A stretch of DNA of 64,000 bases, from positions 7,750,001 to 7,814,000 of the forward strand of contig NC_135201.1 in the NCBI RefSeq assembly GCF_050948175.1. Reading direction: 5' to 3'. Positions within the stretch are counted from its first letter, which is position 1; each line of letters starts with the position of its first letter. Positions 13,191 through 26,299 of this stretch are shown piece after piece. This DNA is from Xylocopa sonorina. Taxonomy: Eukaryota; Arthropoda; Insecta; Hymenoptera; Apidae. The notes under the pieces are model-generated. The model was not told the DNA's origin and searched no databases. It saw only the letters and a program-made list of their open reading frames with translations. A program made the translations under genes and the position numbers.

Positions 13191-13574
13191 TTAGAAAATC
13201 TCTGGATGCGAATTGAACTCGTCTCGTAGCTTCCTTTCTAAGATAGGTAAGGACAGATTATCGATTTGTACATTGAAGCTGACATAAACAGCCATCGAAA
13301 GTTTTTTTGAGAGCCTCTTGGCTAGACTCGTTGAAGATTCATTGGCGATTGGTCCCATAATTTTCGTTGCAAGTGGTTCCTTCTCGTAAGGCGATCCGAT
13401 TGCAAAAGACAAGTCGTTCATGGCGTTTTGGTTGAGATCACCCACCCATACGTAAACACAATTTTCCATTTTAATTATGTGGCAAGCGACTGACAAGTCG
13501 CCAACTTTGACCGTAAAATCGTGAAACTTAAAACTACATTCAGGTTCCGACAGTTCCTCCGATTGGTTTCCCAT
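13191..13574 (-). CDS. PSMG4: Proteasome assembly chaperone 4 (PSMG4/PAC4)
   Basis: A single-exon gene of 127 residues ending in TAA at 13191-13193, close to the usual 120-130 residues of the family. PAC4 pairs with PAC3 and helps order alpha subunits during assembly of the 20S proteasome core in the cytoplasm. Several blocks match the family: the beta-strand VYVWVGD near residues 40-46, the STSLAKRLSKK helix near 80-90, VYVSFNVQ near 95-102, the LPILERKLRDEF helix, and a C-terminus ending HPEIF where vertebrate PAC4 ends with a similar FPEKF. The start ATG at 13574 gives the expected N-terminal length, and the frame upstream contains no better start. The gene lies 1.3 kb upstream of MDN1 on the same strand. 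There is no sign of frameshift. Confidence 0.9.
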   Translation of the reverse strand: MGNQSEELSEPECSFKFHDFTVKVGDLSVACHIIKMENCVYVWVGDLNQNAMNDLSFAIGSPYEKEPLATKIMGPIANESSTSLAKRLSKKLSMAVYVSFNVQIDNLSLPILERKLRDEFNSHPEIF

Positions 13575-14171
13575 ATTTTCACGAAATTTGATTTATACCT
13601 TTTGGTTTTTAGTCGGCACTTTTGTTGTCGTTTTCGAGAATGCTGATTGTGATGATTATCATTCTACGAGAACATAACCTTAAAATTTAAAATCCTATTT
13701 ACCGACTGCAGATAGTTCTCGAAGCGATTAATAATCATTAAATTGAAACGTAAGTATTTTATTTGCATGTTTACACGTTATTTGTCGATACACATAATCA
13801 AAACGAAATGTATTTAAATATATACATAAATTGTCAGAATTTTTTAAGTAAGAGATCAAGAAATTTTAAGTTACGAGTCGCACAGGTATGAGCAAAATCA
13901 ATAAGTGATGTACGAGTACAATTATAACGTAATTGTAAAGAATATCGTATCGTATGGAACTACAAATAATACGAATATTATAAATATGTCAAATTCATGT
14001 ATACAAATTGTGCTGCAACGAAATTCATTCCTTTATCCCGTCATCCCTTATAATAAGCTGTGTGTCTATACAGCCAAGCTTATTGATATCCTCCAGCTGA
14101 ATCACCTGCATGTGCAGTGAGCTGTATACCTAAATCTTTAAACGTTCGTGGCACGTATAATTTATGAGTTA
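13575..14171. other. Intergenic, presumed PSMG4 promoter region; small hairpin at 14049-14081
   Basis: About 600 bp upstream of PSMG4, AT-rich. A short inverted repeat (AATAAGCT ... AGCTTATT, with an inner CTGT/ACAG) sits at about 14049-14081, downstream of the candidate small gene. It is too short to call anything specific. No coding evidence. Confidence 0.35.
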
Positions 14172-14499
14172 TTATTTTGTACTATAATATTGGCCCCACT
14201 GTACGCGCGGCTGTTTCAAGTCGCACCAATGGGGAGTCCCATCTTGTTGAAAACTGAGATAAAAAGCACTCCCATTGGCGTAATCTATAAAAACACCGTG
14301 AAGGTTTGAATTCATATTTTTTTAAATAGTTTATACAATGCATTTTTTTTATATATTCCAGTAGTCTGTTCTGTATGAAAATCCCAGTGAAAAAATACCT
14401 TGCATTGTTTAATCGATTCTTACATTTACTAAGACCTGATATTTCCTTTAACCTTCTCGTTACTAGGGGTGAGGAATCATTCATCATAAACAGTGACAT
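14172..14499 (-). CDS. Candidate two-exon small protein of 62 residues (unknown)
   Basis: Exon A would be 14499-14424, beginning ATG and ending AAAT|gtaaga, a strong donor. Exon B is 14284-14172, after an acceptor ending tttttatag and with stop TAA at 14172-14174. The 139-bp intron is GT-AG and the phase-1 junction reads straight through. The predicted protein has a basic N-terminal half (VTRRLKEISGLSK) and a C-terminal half rich in W, Y, Q and G (FQQDGTPHWCDLKQP, then VQWGQYYSTK). The residue composition of exon B looks like real protein. I do not recognise a family. Exon A could instead be a 39-nt internal exon, because a good acceptor (ttcctcacccctag) lies inside it; the gene would then extend further upstream. 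No poly(A) hexamer is obvious. The call rests on splice-site and phase agreement only. Confidence 0.35.
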
Positions 14500-16169
14500 C
14501 GAAAGGGTCCAGTTTGTAACGTTCAATTGTATTCAAATTAATAAGGCTGAAATGAATTTCATCAAGATCAAAGCAATTAACTCCAACTTGATTCGCAGGT
14601 AATTAATCCGTCTAACCCAACGAGAAGTATACTTTCAATATTAATAATTCAGAATTTTATATGCCGTTAGTATAAGTCTCTCATAGAAAAGAACTTCAAA
14701 ATGTTAAGAAATATCTCTACGTCAAGAATCCGTCTCGAGAATTTTGAATCAGACGTTCATAGTTACAAGTATAGTTGTAATCGTCCAATTAATTTCAGTT
14801 ATTGTTTCCATAAACGCATAATCTCGGATCTTCTACATTCTTTTCCTATGTTATTAGCAGGCATAAAATGTAGCTTAAGTAGAGCACGGAAGCTCAAAGT
14901 AAATAATTATCTACACGCACCGCATACCATACAATATAACTATTCATTCTACTTTCTTTTTCATATATTCCTCCTCGCCATGTCTTTAATGCGTTCAGCA
15001 ACATTCTCTCGCTGAATAGTTCTCTTCCTCATTATATCGATATTATTATCATTTACAAGTTCCGCTGTTAGCCAAGTTTCTGACAAACCCACTTGGCAAC
15101 ATTCTGAGACACCCCAAATCGCTAACACTCCTTAACAACCCCCTAAACATCCCCTAAAACGAGCTTCCACCCCAAAACTCACAACTCCATTCGCTCCACT
15201 TGCGATACAGGAAAATCCCCGTTTCGCGAATTATCATCAACCAAACTATATACGTTCTCTTATTTTAACAGGAGGGGTGCACCAACCTAGTCGAGCCCAA
15301 CCTAACCGGAGCATCGAATGGAAGGGGGATACCCACGGTCCCCTGGATCGGATCAGACGTCTAACCAAACAAGTATCGCCTCTGTCGGACGGTATCTCCG
15401 GTAGATCGGATCGCGATCGATAGTTACGCCAATGGGGTGAAACGAGGCACCAGAAGGGAGACGGAAAAGGACAGAGGATAGAGGCGGCCCATGGCGCGGC
15501 AGGTAGAGGCGAGGGTCTCAACCCGTGTATACTATAATTACGAGTAACTCAGCCACATTTGTGCGTTGATCCGACACCTTAAAGATAACATTTAGCGGCC
15601 CCTTTTATCTCCGCGGCAAACAAACCAATTTATACCTCAGCTCGCTTTGTGCCCGTTCTCTGTCTCACTCCCCCTGGCCGAAAGGCCGCCTACCTCCCTC
15701 TCTATCCCCGAAAAAACCCCGCCCCGAACTACGAATTAGGAGCAACCTTCTCCTCCTTTTACCACCTTACTCCCATGCGCCTCTTTTGCTTCCCTTTGTG
15801 CTGCTTCCCTTTCGCCTGATCCTTCTTCGTCTTGCTCGTCGTCCCCTTTGGCTGTTCCTTCGTCGTCCACTCGAAGCTATTTTGTTCTTCTTCTTGCACT
15901 ACGGAGGCTATTTTGTTCCTGGCCTTGATCCTATTCTGGGGTGCCCTCCCCGGGTTCCCGCTGGCGAGCGGATGGTTCTGGTTTATTGGTTCGCAGCTCG
16001 GGGTGCACGTTAACCGACCCTTTTATTAAGGGGTGGTTTCTACTGTTTTACGAGACGAGGGTAAAGTGTTCCACGATTGTTCAACACAACGTGTTGCAAT
16101 CTCGATTATCGCGTGTAAATGTTGGTAATGTTATAATTATTTTGCAGCAGTTCGATCATCGTGGCGAGT

Positions 16170-16174
<5 letters not shown>

Positions 16175-16201
<27 letters not shown>
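16175..16201. repeat. (GA)n microsatellite
   Basis: A near-perfect GA dinucleotide run of about 13 units, directly visible. It lies in noncoding DNA. Confidence 0.9.
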
Positions 16202-17299
16202 GAATGAAATTTAGGACAGGGTGATTGATAGAAGTCCACGTGAAGATCGTCGATCTGGAGAGAAATTGAAATTAGTCTGGGATGAATCGTTGGTTTCATT
16301 ACCGACCGTTTTGTTCTCGAAAAGAGGAGAGTTTCTCAACGAAGCAGAGGTGGACTTTCTCGGATTTCACGTGTATTATTTACCCAATTCGTCACGGTCC
16401 TTCCCTCTTGCTGGCCTCCTTAATAGACGGCCGGATAGAGTTAGTCAATGCCTAATGAATTACTTATCGCCCAGGAAGGATCGGAGGAGCGAGAATAGGG
16501 CGAGGGTGCTTGATTAATGATTACAGTTCTTCAGTTAACATCTGAGATTCTACGCGCGGCCTCGACTTTCCTTCTTTTTCTTTTTTTTTTTTTTGCTCTC
16601 TTATTGGGATCTACTGTAAACTTATTAACCCCACGTTTCCGTCTATCCTTCCTTTCGTGTGTTTTTGTCCGTGAGTTATTATAGTGTCCCGTTTCTGACA
16701 CGGATTCCATCGAGGTTACGATCTTGTAATAATTTCCCCAAATTTTGACAAGCATTTACCAGCGAATGTTGAGAGGAGACACGACAAAGACGAGCGTGAA
16801 GCACCTTCGAGTGTAACAAAGTTATTTTAAAACATTTCAAGCTTCTATGATTTTTGGTTTTCAGTTTTAACAAGCGGATGCAAATATTTGAAACCGATCG
16901 CGTGGTTCAATGTTGCACAGAAGGATGAGGCAGAGGAAGAAGGAAAATTTTCAAGAGGCGATCGAAGCCGTAAGAGATACGATCTCCGGAATCGCCGATC
17001 AAAAGGTTCGAATCAGATCCCACGGTTCTGATTACGGCATCATGAACGGTAATGGGGCCTGAAATCCACCTGAAATTTTATTACTTTCAATATTTACGTC
17101 TAGCGTCTGACGTACATAAATCATCCTCGTTCTTTAAAAATTTCTATACCCCACCAGCAGGTCTGTTTAAAAAGCCATAAACCCCGAAAAACTCGACGAC
17201 ACGTAAGGGACACCAATTAGCAGGTAAAACGCGAGCTGGAACCCCGAATTCCCGAGTTCTACGACGAAAAAACCGTGGACGCTGGCAAAAAGTAACGGA

Positions 17300-18160
17300 A
17301 GTAGCCGCGCGCACCTCTGAGTCCTGCTACTGACTACTCGCAAAAGGAAAGAGGCGTAACAGCGGAAGGGAAAAGCCCTCGAAGTTCACAGTGAAACAGG
17401 TGGCGAGGAAAGATCGAACGTAACGATCCCGTCCGAGTGTATCAAAAAGTCGCCGGCTCCGTTAGGCGAACGAGCTGCTGGACATGCTCGAGAACGCGCC
17501 CCGACGGACCAAGGAAAGCCAAGTCGAAAATAATAAAGAAGTAACACGAAAACAGACGGAGAGGGTGGCGGACGAGCGAGTTGGTAAAGGACAGAGGGGA
17601 GGCGAGAGGGGCACGGAACGAGGCCCAGGGATAAAAAAAAAAAAGTAGGAACGCGCGTTGCGGAGGAGAAAAGGATCAAAGGGATGGGGTGGAGAGGAGC
17701 GCGCGAGAAGAGAGGCACCGTGAGGCGAGAGTGGCGAGGATCGAAGGTGTTTTTCGGGGCGTGGCGAGGGCCGCGTGATTACCAGGAGGATCGGTTAGCG
17801 CGGTGAGAGTTCAAAGCATCAAAGAGGCCCGACCAGCGAGAAATTGCTTAGGATTCATCTGCCGGCACGGGACCCTCCGGACGCGTTCGTTTCTCCTCTG
17901 TTCTCGTCTGTTCCGTTCCTTGGGCATTGTGCGCCACGCAGTGGGGAACGTTTCCTTCGCGCGTCTCTCTGCACCTTTAACGGATTGCCCTTTAACTAAC
18001 GATCGGGGGTTGCCTTTTGCGGTAATACCAACTCCACGATCGCCGTGCCCACCTCCGTTCTAGGTGCGCGCCGTCGCGTTTCGGGCCTCGATACGATTCG
18101 ATTTTCGCGGGACAGGGACTCGCGTATAATGGGATCGTTATTTGGATCGTGCCTATCGTG
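17300..18160. other. GC/CpG-rich purine-rich block in the desert
   Basis: This stretch is clearly richer in G, C and CpG than its AT-rich surroundings. Its first half (17.35-17.75 kb) is strongly purine-rich on the plus strand, with runs such as gcgaggaaag and ggagaggagc. Such a block could be a promoter or an untranslated first exon, but no downstream coding exon is visible. I cannot assign a function. Confidence 0.25.
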
Positions 18161-21100
18161 GCTATCGTTAAGCTCGCTCGAGGGATACACTGAAAAAGCT
18201 GCAGTTTTTTTTTTAAGTAAAGAGACGAGAAGAACCTCTGATTCGCTTCAATCTTGATTGGAGTGGTTCTTATTAGCAGATGGGAGGTTAATAACATAGT
18301 TCACGATACGTTCAATGCAATTAGAAATGGTATACGCACCAGCTAGAAGTTCAACAATGGAGTGTAATTGGGTTGTAGAGAAGTTGATCGCGAAAGTGTT
18401 AAATTACATACTCGTATCGGTGTTCACGGGAACAGTTTCTTGGTACACTTGGAATATTTGATTATTAATGGTATTTGATGTTTTTTCCCCCCCTGTTCGT
18501 TTTTTTTTTTCATTCACTCTTCTCCTGTTTTATGTTGGCTGTTTGAGCGAGCCTGGTGGAATATGAGATGATGCGGTCGGCGAGGAATTAGTGGTATTTT
18601 AGCAGAGAGCTTGGACATGCCAGAGGATGCCGGCATGCGCGTTATTAGGTGCTTTATATTCTCGCGGGGATTTGCCGATGTGCTTTAAGACGGTAATCAA
18701 ATTTCATTATTCGCTTCTTTACGTTGCCCGTTTTGTTTGGAGGACTACTCTTTAGGATCCGTCCAAAGTGAGAATATCGGGACCTCGGCTGCGGAATGGA
18801 ATCCTTCGTTGATCTCTGATTTATTTCGTCGTTCGAAGAAACGCCGCTCGAAGCAGTCATCTCCGTGGGGATTAAAGAATCGTAATTGAAAATTAGAATA
18901 TTTGCAGATATATCTCTTTACGATAATGATGGTCTTAGCCATCGAAGGTCCGTCTTCAAGTGGTAAATGAATTGGTAGAGGCGAGTAATTAATGCTAAGT
19001 GAAAAGTTCCGTACACGGAAATTGTTTAATTAAAACTGAACGGGAAGGAATTTTTAGTTTGTCGAAGCAAAGCGGGCTTTCAAGTCTGCTGCGATATTTC
19101 CGAGAGCACAAATTCCATTTTACGCTACGTCCATCGGATTCGTATTGTTTGCACTTTTGTTGCAACAAGCCTGGTAGCACGCGGTTGCCTTTAGAAAAAG
19201 GATTCATGAATTTCGCATTATTGATTTCACATGTCGTGATTACGCTGGAACTACGGTGAGAAAGGAGGGTGAGCTCGCAGGGTATTAATTGCGCTTAATT
19301 ACGTCCCGAGATTCATTACTTTGTTGCATTTATACAAGACAGATTCTAATTACACTAACTTTCCCCGATTTAATTGCTCAGCCAGAAGCTAACCATTATT
19401 TAAATACCTTGTAATTATACATTGAGAACAATATCTAAAAATCTTGGGATATATAATTACCGTCGATTTTTATATTACACAAATAAAATTAACAGCTACG
19501 TGATTAATGCAATTGATTAAATTTCAAGGCGAACTCCTCCTCATCTTCGTACATTTTCGATGTTCTACACGGAGAATTATAACTTCCTTTTATTTCGCGA
19601 TTACATTATCTGGTTTTCAACGAGAGAGTCGCGCATTCTCTTCTCACAAAACAATTCGAATCGTTAACCAAAATAGCTTGCTTCAGCTCGATTCGATCTC
19701 TCGGAATACATCGAAACGCCTGTGTATTTTTTCAATTAATATCTCTGAATTAGAATTAATTTTCAAACGGGATTCGTTGCGCCGTCGTTCCGTATTGATT
19801 TATGCCCTCTTAATCTAACCGATGAACGATAACCACATAGCTGTACAACTGAAATAACTCGCTGGAGTGCATCCACTGGCTAGCTCGTTCAAATAGAGGG
19901 ATATTTTCGCGGGGATCGGTTTGTTTGATCCTCAGGTTTCCTCCGATCGAAGGTAGACGGTGTCGGACAGTAGGTACCCAGGGGTCTCCGGCTGAAAGGT
20001 TATTTGAAGTCGTCAAAAGTGTGACGTGAATTAAACTCGCAACACGGCTCTCGCGATTCACCGTTACTCACGGGTTTCGAGCTTCCTGAACTATAAAGTG
20101 TTTTATAGCGTGTCAGCCGTCACGCTGGTGATTCGAGAATTAACACTTGCCTCGGCAAAACCAACCTCTGAACCTTCTGCGAATAAATAAATTAATTCTT
20201 GCAAATATTTTAATGCTACCACGCATTTCCATACGCGCACGGGTGCGAGTACTTGTTGAACGTCGCGATCGAACGTCAACGGTAACAGCAAGCGTAATTG
20301 AAATACATTTTTCGATGGCGCGCATTTTCACATTTAATTTCTTCGAACACGAAGTCTTAGATGGGTCGTTCGATGGTTATTTATTTGGACTTTTCTCGTT
20401 ACCCGGTTAGCAGAGTCGGACAACATCCTCTCGTGATCCACGCGGCGAATTAAATCGGACGTCTCGACCATTTGTAGATCCCTTTCGCGGCTCGTGCTCG
20501 CCAAGATGAAAAACGGATAGATCTAGCGGTAAACGAGCGGCGGGAAAAAACGTAACAAGCGCGCGCATGCGCAAACAGCCGCGAACGTACCTTTTGAAAA
20601 TCAGATAGCGCGCGTCGTTTCGATGCCCGCCAGGCTTCCTGTTTTGTTTGTTTCTTCGTTCCGCGTACCTGTTTTGTTTAATTAATATTAATAAGCGCTC
20701 GACCTACCCCCTCTCCCAATTTTCTACCATTTTCTTTTTTTTCTCTCATCTCGCAACACTTACAGGCGCGATGTTACCGAATCTAGATCCTAAAGTCCAT
20801 CGTAGGGGAGTAATCTTTGCAATTAATCGGGTTACTCGATGTTAATCGTCTGTTTGTTTAATTAATATATTAATAATTCCGTGTAGATATTACACGTAGA
20901 AGTTTCGACGAGAAGCACGATCAATTGCCCGACGACTGCTAATTCAATTTCACGATTGAAGATTCTCCTATCCTCGCTGGTTGAATTCAGCGGCATTTCT
21001 TTCACGGTCCGCGGACATTCGGGACATCAACGCGATGGGCTTATTAAATCAATTTTAAACGGATTTCTTTGCTCCAGAATCAGTCGAAACAATCGCCCGT

Positions 21101-21508
21101 GCGGTGTAATTAAAAAAAGCGATATTTTCATGCACACTGTGCAATCTCTTCTCTGTTGTCGAGTATCCGTGTTCCTCTCCACGTTCAAATTCGCCGTGAA
21201 CGCGTGCGAACATAGATGTAACCGAACGATACCAATGATAATCCATCGAACGATCGATTTCACGGAACGTGCATCGATTATCGACGTGGCTCGCGCGTTT
21301 GTTTGAATAGAAATCGGTCAGTCTCGAAGCGGCAGGCTGCTTTTTCATCGCGAACGCGTGAAAAATAACGCGGCGCGATGAATTCGCGGTATTCATGTTC
21401 GTTAGATCGCGTGCATCGGATTTCAATTATTTATGAGCCGCGTTAACTGTCGATGGGCATACAAAATTTATGAAAAATGATTCTATTGTCGGTCTGGAAA
21501 TAGCCTAC

Positions 21509-21542
21509 GTATGTGTGTGTTCGTATGCGTGTGTGTGTGTGT
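21509..21542. repeat. Imperfect (GT)n microsatellite
   Basis: Runs of TGTGTG interrupted by TTCGTATGCG, directly visible. Noncoding context. Confidence 0.7.
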
Positions 21543-24500
21543 AATTGATCGAACCGTTCGTTTGAATTGCAAATTTCTACTTTATCCGCGCAGAAATAAT
21601 GAACGCGCGGGTTTCCTTTCTTGCGGGAACATATTCTTATGATGTAAAACATCGCTCAGAATGAAATTAGTAGCCCCGTTTTCGTTTATTTTAGGAACAG
21701 AGTTTATTTACACGCGGATGTTACGCAGAGGCGTTCTTAAAGGTAATTTCAACAATCGATCATACTTTTCGCTTGATTTTAGTGACATTTAGCGATGCTG
21801 TTCCATTTTGCTTCTCGACTCTTGACAAGGTGTAACTAATTGAACGAGAAATCGTTTAGAGAATAATTTTTTTTTTTACAATAATAACGATTTTCAATAT
21901 TTTATATGTGATACGTTCAATTAATATTGATTATACAACGATCAAACCTTTCTACGAAGTTGGCGGTGCCAAGTTTTTCGTCCGTCGGACGCCATTTCTT
22001 AGACGAAACTCAAACGATAATCAAAAACGAGCGATTTCTTGTATAGAAAAAAAAAACAAAGTTATGTCACAGAGACATGTATGAAGTTCTTCTGCTGTTA
22101 CGAGGTGAAATGATTGTAATTTGTCAGGAGCAATCGATGGATAATAGAGTTTTCTTGTCCGACGGCTGCTTTCACCGCGATATCGTTGCGTAACACCGCT
22201 GAAAGTAAACCCTTTATAAATTGAAACTGCTCGATAAAACGACGTCGATCCGAGAATAATAAAATCGAAGTTAACTTAATAAAGTTTGCTTCCTGCATTT
22301 GTCTTGCTGTTACCTTCTTAAAGTTTCGTTTCACGCTTTAAAACGTTTCTTTCCCTCACAGAATTATCGCTCACCAGATTTAAGTTTTTACTTAATTTAT
22401 TTGATACAATTTCTTTAAACCCTGCGCGATTACAGTGATACGTGGATGAAAATGAATTTTGCAAATTGTACAGAATAAAGTATAGATAATCGATTTTTTT
22501 AAGGATTCGAAATTGTAGAAGCAGAGATGGGTGCAGGAAAAATTGTCAAAAATAGAAGAAAACCGTGGTTAAGGGAAGTGACCACTTCTCACGTGATTAA
22601 CAAGCTCCTTTTCTCATGCAGAAACATTTCTATCGTCGCTAATTACGGTAGCTGATATCGAACTCATAAAAAAGAACAGCTGAATGTTCGTCACGATAGC
22701 ATTCGAGATATCCGCAGGTTCCTTTCCGTCGAGATTTAAACGATTTTTTCCCCTTTTCAACCAGCCGATGATTTAAGCGACTCGTTATCTAAGTATGGCT
22801 TAATATGCAAGCTGACTGGTCACTCAATCAAAGTTTGATAACGTAATTCACGCGTGTCTATCTTGCGCGATAAAATTGTCGTGTAAATACACTTTCAGAA
22901 ATACTTTTCTGCCAGCAGATATTTGAGTAACGTCCAATACGAGGTTGCATCTCAACATTGTTACGAGGAAAGAAATATTCGTGAAAAATACCGCGTCACA
23001 ACGAACCGTTTCGAATTTATATTTCACGAATTTATTACGCTTCTCGCCATCAATTTCTCAAATTGCACACAGGGAATAGTTGGTAAAGAGATCGTTATAA
23101 AACTCGAGCAGATAAACATTGGGACGTTATTTAACGGCCATGAAATAGCGTCTCGACGACAGTATCGGGACATCTGGCCAATTCGTCAGCTTTAACTCCG
23201 CATGACTTCTTTCCGTTCTCCAAATTGAAAGGAACCGTAAGGGGTCATCATTCCGGCCATATAACGGCCATAAAAAGAAGAGATAGAGCTCCTTTCTTAA
23301 GGGAATGATAATTTACGGATCCCAGGAATATTCGTGGCGCCAAAGGAAACTTGTTATTGCGACAAACTGCAGAGTATTTGTGGTCATCGTCTCGCGCAAT
23401 CTCCATAGTCTGCTTTCCACCCATAATCAACAGAACAAACGAAGAACATATCTATAAAACAGCTAGCAAAACACGGTATTATTACATTCAGTATGAAAAC
23501 ATCGATATTAAATTTCATAGAACACCTGCCTCAACTGTGACAGCAAAATAGCGTATATTTACCTTCTTTTTTTCTGCGATAATCCTTATTTTTTAATAAA
23601 ACGTATCCACGTGTATGAATGGCACCTTTAATCGATCGTTTTGTCGCGTCGAAGCGTCGTCCACTGAGAGTTCGATCGCCAGGACATCGATTATAGGAAT
23701 GTTCGCTCGACCAGATACGGTGATGCGAATTGAACGTTGCACTCGTCAGATTATCCGCGATTCGCGTATACAAACCGTGCGATAAATTGCAACGGATGAA
23801 CGATGGGATAATATCGAGAATGGTTGTTACAAAGACAGCCTAAATACCGCGTAACGAACGAGCAGAAGAATGAGTGAATGATTCTCGAGAGATGCGTCTA
23901 CGTTCTCGTAATTGGTCAATGTTCGTTTATTTATTTATCTATTAAGCGGCAGCGGAAAATGGCGCACGGTACCAACGGGCGAGCAAAGTGTCCGTGGCAA
24001 GCGGTGAACGCTTGGGTTTCGATTGAAAATACGATTCTCAGAGCGACGCAACGCACCTGAAACCTGTTTACAACGGGGTAATTTGTAAGAAGCCAGCTTT
24101 CGATCGAAATGTATTCAAGATACATGAAACATTCAATTTAACCGTGGAACTTAACGGGAGAATATGCTATCCGTATAGAAACTAGAAACTTGCGGTGAAC
24201 ATTTTTTTCGATTATCCTACCAGAAAGTATTAGCGTAATTACACGTTTCTATGGGTTTTACTATTAAAATATGTATAGAGAGAAATATATATTTTGATCA
24301 CTGTGTACAGGTACCACTTAATCGCAGTTTGTATTTCAATTATAATACTCGATTTGTAATGGATTCAGTGGAAGAATGAAGAAAGTCGCGAGATCGCGTT
24401 TCTTTCCCTCCCCCGTTCGTTCATCTCCGGTTTTCTCGATCGCGCAGGTACATGTAAACCTGATGCTTCATATGGCTTTCTTTTTTTTCTCAAAATGTCT

Positions 24501-25325
24501 GTTTGTTACTTGCCAATAAAATCACAGAAAAGCAGGTCGAATTATTTGAAAAAAAAAAGTATCGAAATAAATGGAGGTTGATAAGTGCGTGGCATCGCGT
24601 GTATAATTCGCGATGCAGCTGCCAAGAAACTGATTCTGCGTGAAATCGATCGATTCTGAGATCGTTTTTTAGTGAATCGAGTTTGAATATTAACGTTGGA
24701 AAATAATATATCGTTCCAAGATTTATTTTGCATTAGATCAACTTAAATTTGATTTCTATAATAGATCCATTTATTTTACAATGCTTAAAAACGATTTTTG
24801 GATATCTACTTCTTCGAAAACGCAGTTCCAAATAAACAAAATTCGATTTCATCGTTTCCATTGATTATCAACGTGAGCAGTGAAAATCTCAGTTCGTGCT
24901 ATCAATTACGCGACACCCTGTATCGCACTTCGGCCACCGTGCTCGCTCGATTTAAGTCCAACACGCTTTTTTCGCGACCTCCGCCGGGAACAGGGTGCAC
25001 CACCGTTCAAGGGCCAACCGAACGTGGTAGAACAAATTACCCTCTCCCTCAGGAGCGCCAGCAAGAAAGCGTAGCTTTCGTGTTCACGTAACCAATCTCT
25101 CGCATTTTCTATTCCACTTCGAAAAAGAAATTTTCTATAAGAACACACGTGCAATTTGTTTAGATCGCATGGAACGCAAGAAGATGGTGGTGGAGAACGT
25201 GTTGGCATAAATATCGCGATGGATTATAGTAACAGTACAACAGGACACCAATTTCCATTTTGCTCTATTTATACCATGGTACATCGCTAGACTAACCAAT
25301 CAACGAATCGATACTTCACCAATAA

Positions 25326-25882
25326 GACTATAGAGAATATTATGAAGAGAAGTATGAGTAGGATTGTAAAATAATAAAATGCTCGAACATGAGTGAATAA
25401 TTTTGAAGAAACTCTGCTACGAAGAAGGTAACATTCAAACACATTCGTCTCGAAGACTTATCAAGATTACGAAGAATATCACGAAGAGAACGTGGAATTG
25501 TAAAATAATAGAATGCTCAAACAAGAGTGAGTAATTTCGAAGCTACTCTGCTACGAAGCAGGTAACGTTCAAACACATTCGTCTCGAAGACTTATCAAGA
25601 TTACGAAGAATACCAAGAAGAGAACGTGGAATTGTAAAATAACAAAATGCTCGAAGAAGAGTGAGTAACTTCAAAGCGACTCTGCTACGAAGTAGGTGAC
25701 GTTCAAAGGACATTCGTCTCGAAGACATTTGTCACGAAGACTTACTAAGATTACGAAGAGTATCATGAAGAGAAGGTAGAATTGTAAAATAACAAAATGC
25801 TCGAAGAAGAGTGAGTAACTTCGAAGCAACTCTGCTACGAAGTAGGTAACGTTCAAAGGACATTCGTCTCGAAGACTTACTG
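25326..25882. repeat. Tandem array A: about 134-bp unit, 4 copies
   Basis: Copies are marked by tgctcgaa/tgctcaaa at 25380, 25514, 25648 and 25798, giving steps of 134, 134 and 150 bp. The last step is longer because of a 15-16 bp internal duplication (gaagacatttgtcac). Each copy contains ctctgctacgaag followed by cattcgtctcgaagac. A diverged partial copy begins the array. The open frames over it are repeat shadows. Confidence 0.9.
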
Positions 25883-26299
25883 TTTAGCACCGGATCTGTC
25901 GTTTCGTATACCGATATGTACAATTCGAGTCTCCTTCGACGGCTATGCGTTACGTGATTCCCGAGCGGTTGAATAATGGCCGACTTCCGGCCGGGCCAGG
26001 AACACGCGACGCTTTAAATGTTGTTATTAGCCCCTTATTTGCTCAAGGAATGTCATCGGGTTCTTTCAGCCGCGGCGAACCCTTGGGATACGCGTTCTGC
26101 CCTGTTTCCTCCGAACGCACACGGGTTTTCAGCGCTTCCACGCGGGAATTACACGTTCCGAGACCGCGAGGACGTAACGTCACGGACGTCGAACTGGATG
26201 GAACACCGGTCCCCGGCTCTTTCGCGTGTTTCACGCACCTCGACCAACGCGAGTTTCAATTTTCAGATGATATTACCCTTGCGTGATCGATGGAGAACG

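Larger units (their letters stand above)
14500..25325. other. Start of the gene desert: no supported genes over 10.8 kb
   Basis: Neither strand shows a convincing exon. The longest open frames (about 70-125 codons) have low-complexity or arginine/serine-rich translations that match no family I know and lack paired splice sites. Simple repeats present are (GA)n at 16175-16201, a T-rich run at about 16568-16595, poly-A near 17630-17645 and a GT run at 21509-21542. GC-rich, CpG-bearing DNA occurs at about 17.3-18.15 kb. No tandem array of the kind found after 25.3 kb was seen here. Confidence 0.5.

Noticed and set aside
14957..15050. Short minus-strand frame (ATG to TGA, about 22 codons) with a charged, helix-like translation (RENVAERIKDMARRN)
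   Set aside because: Too short, no usable donor inside it, and it could not be joined in phase to the candidate small gene at 14172-14499.
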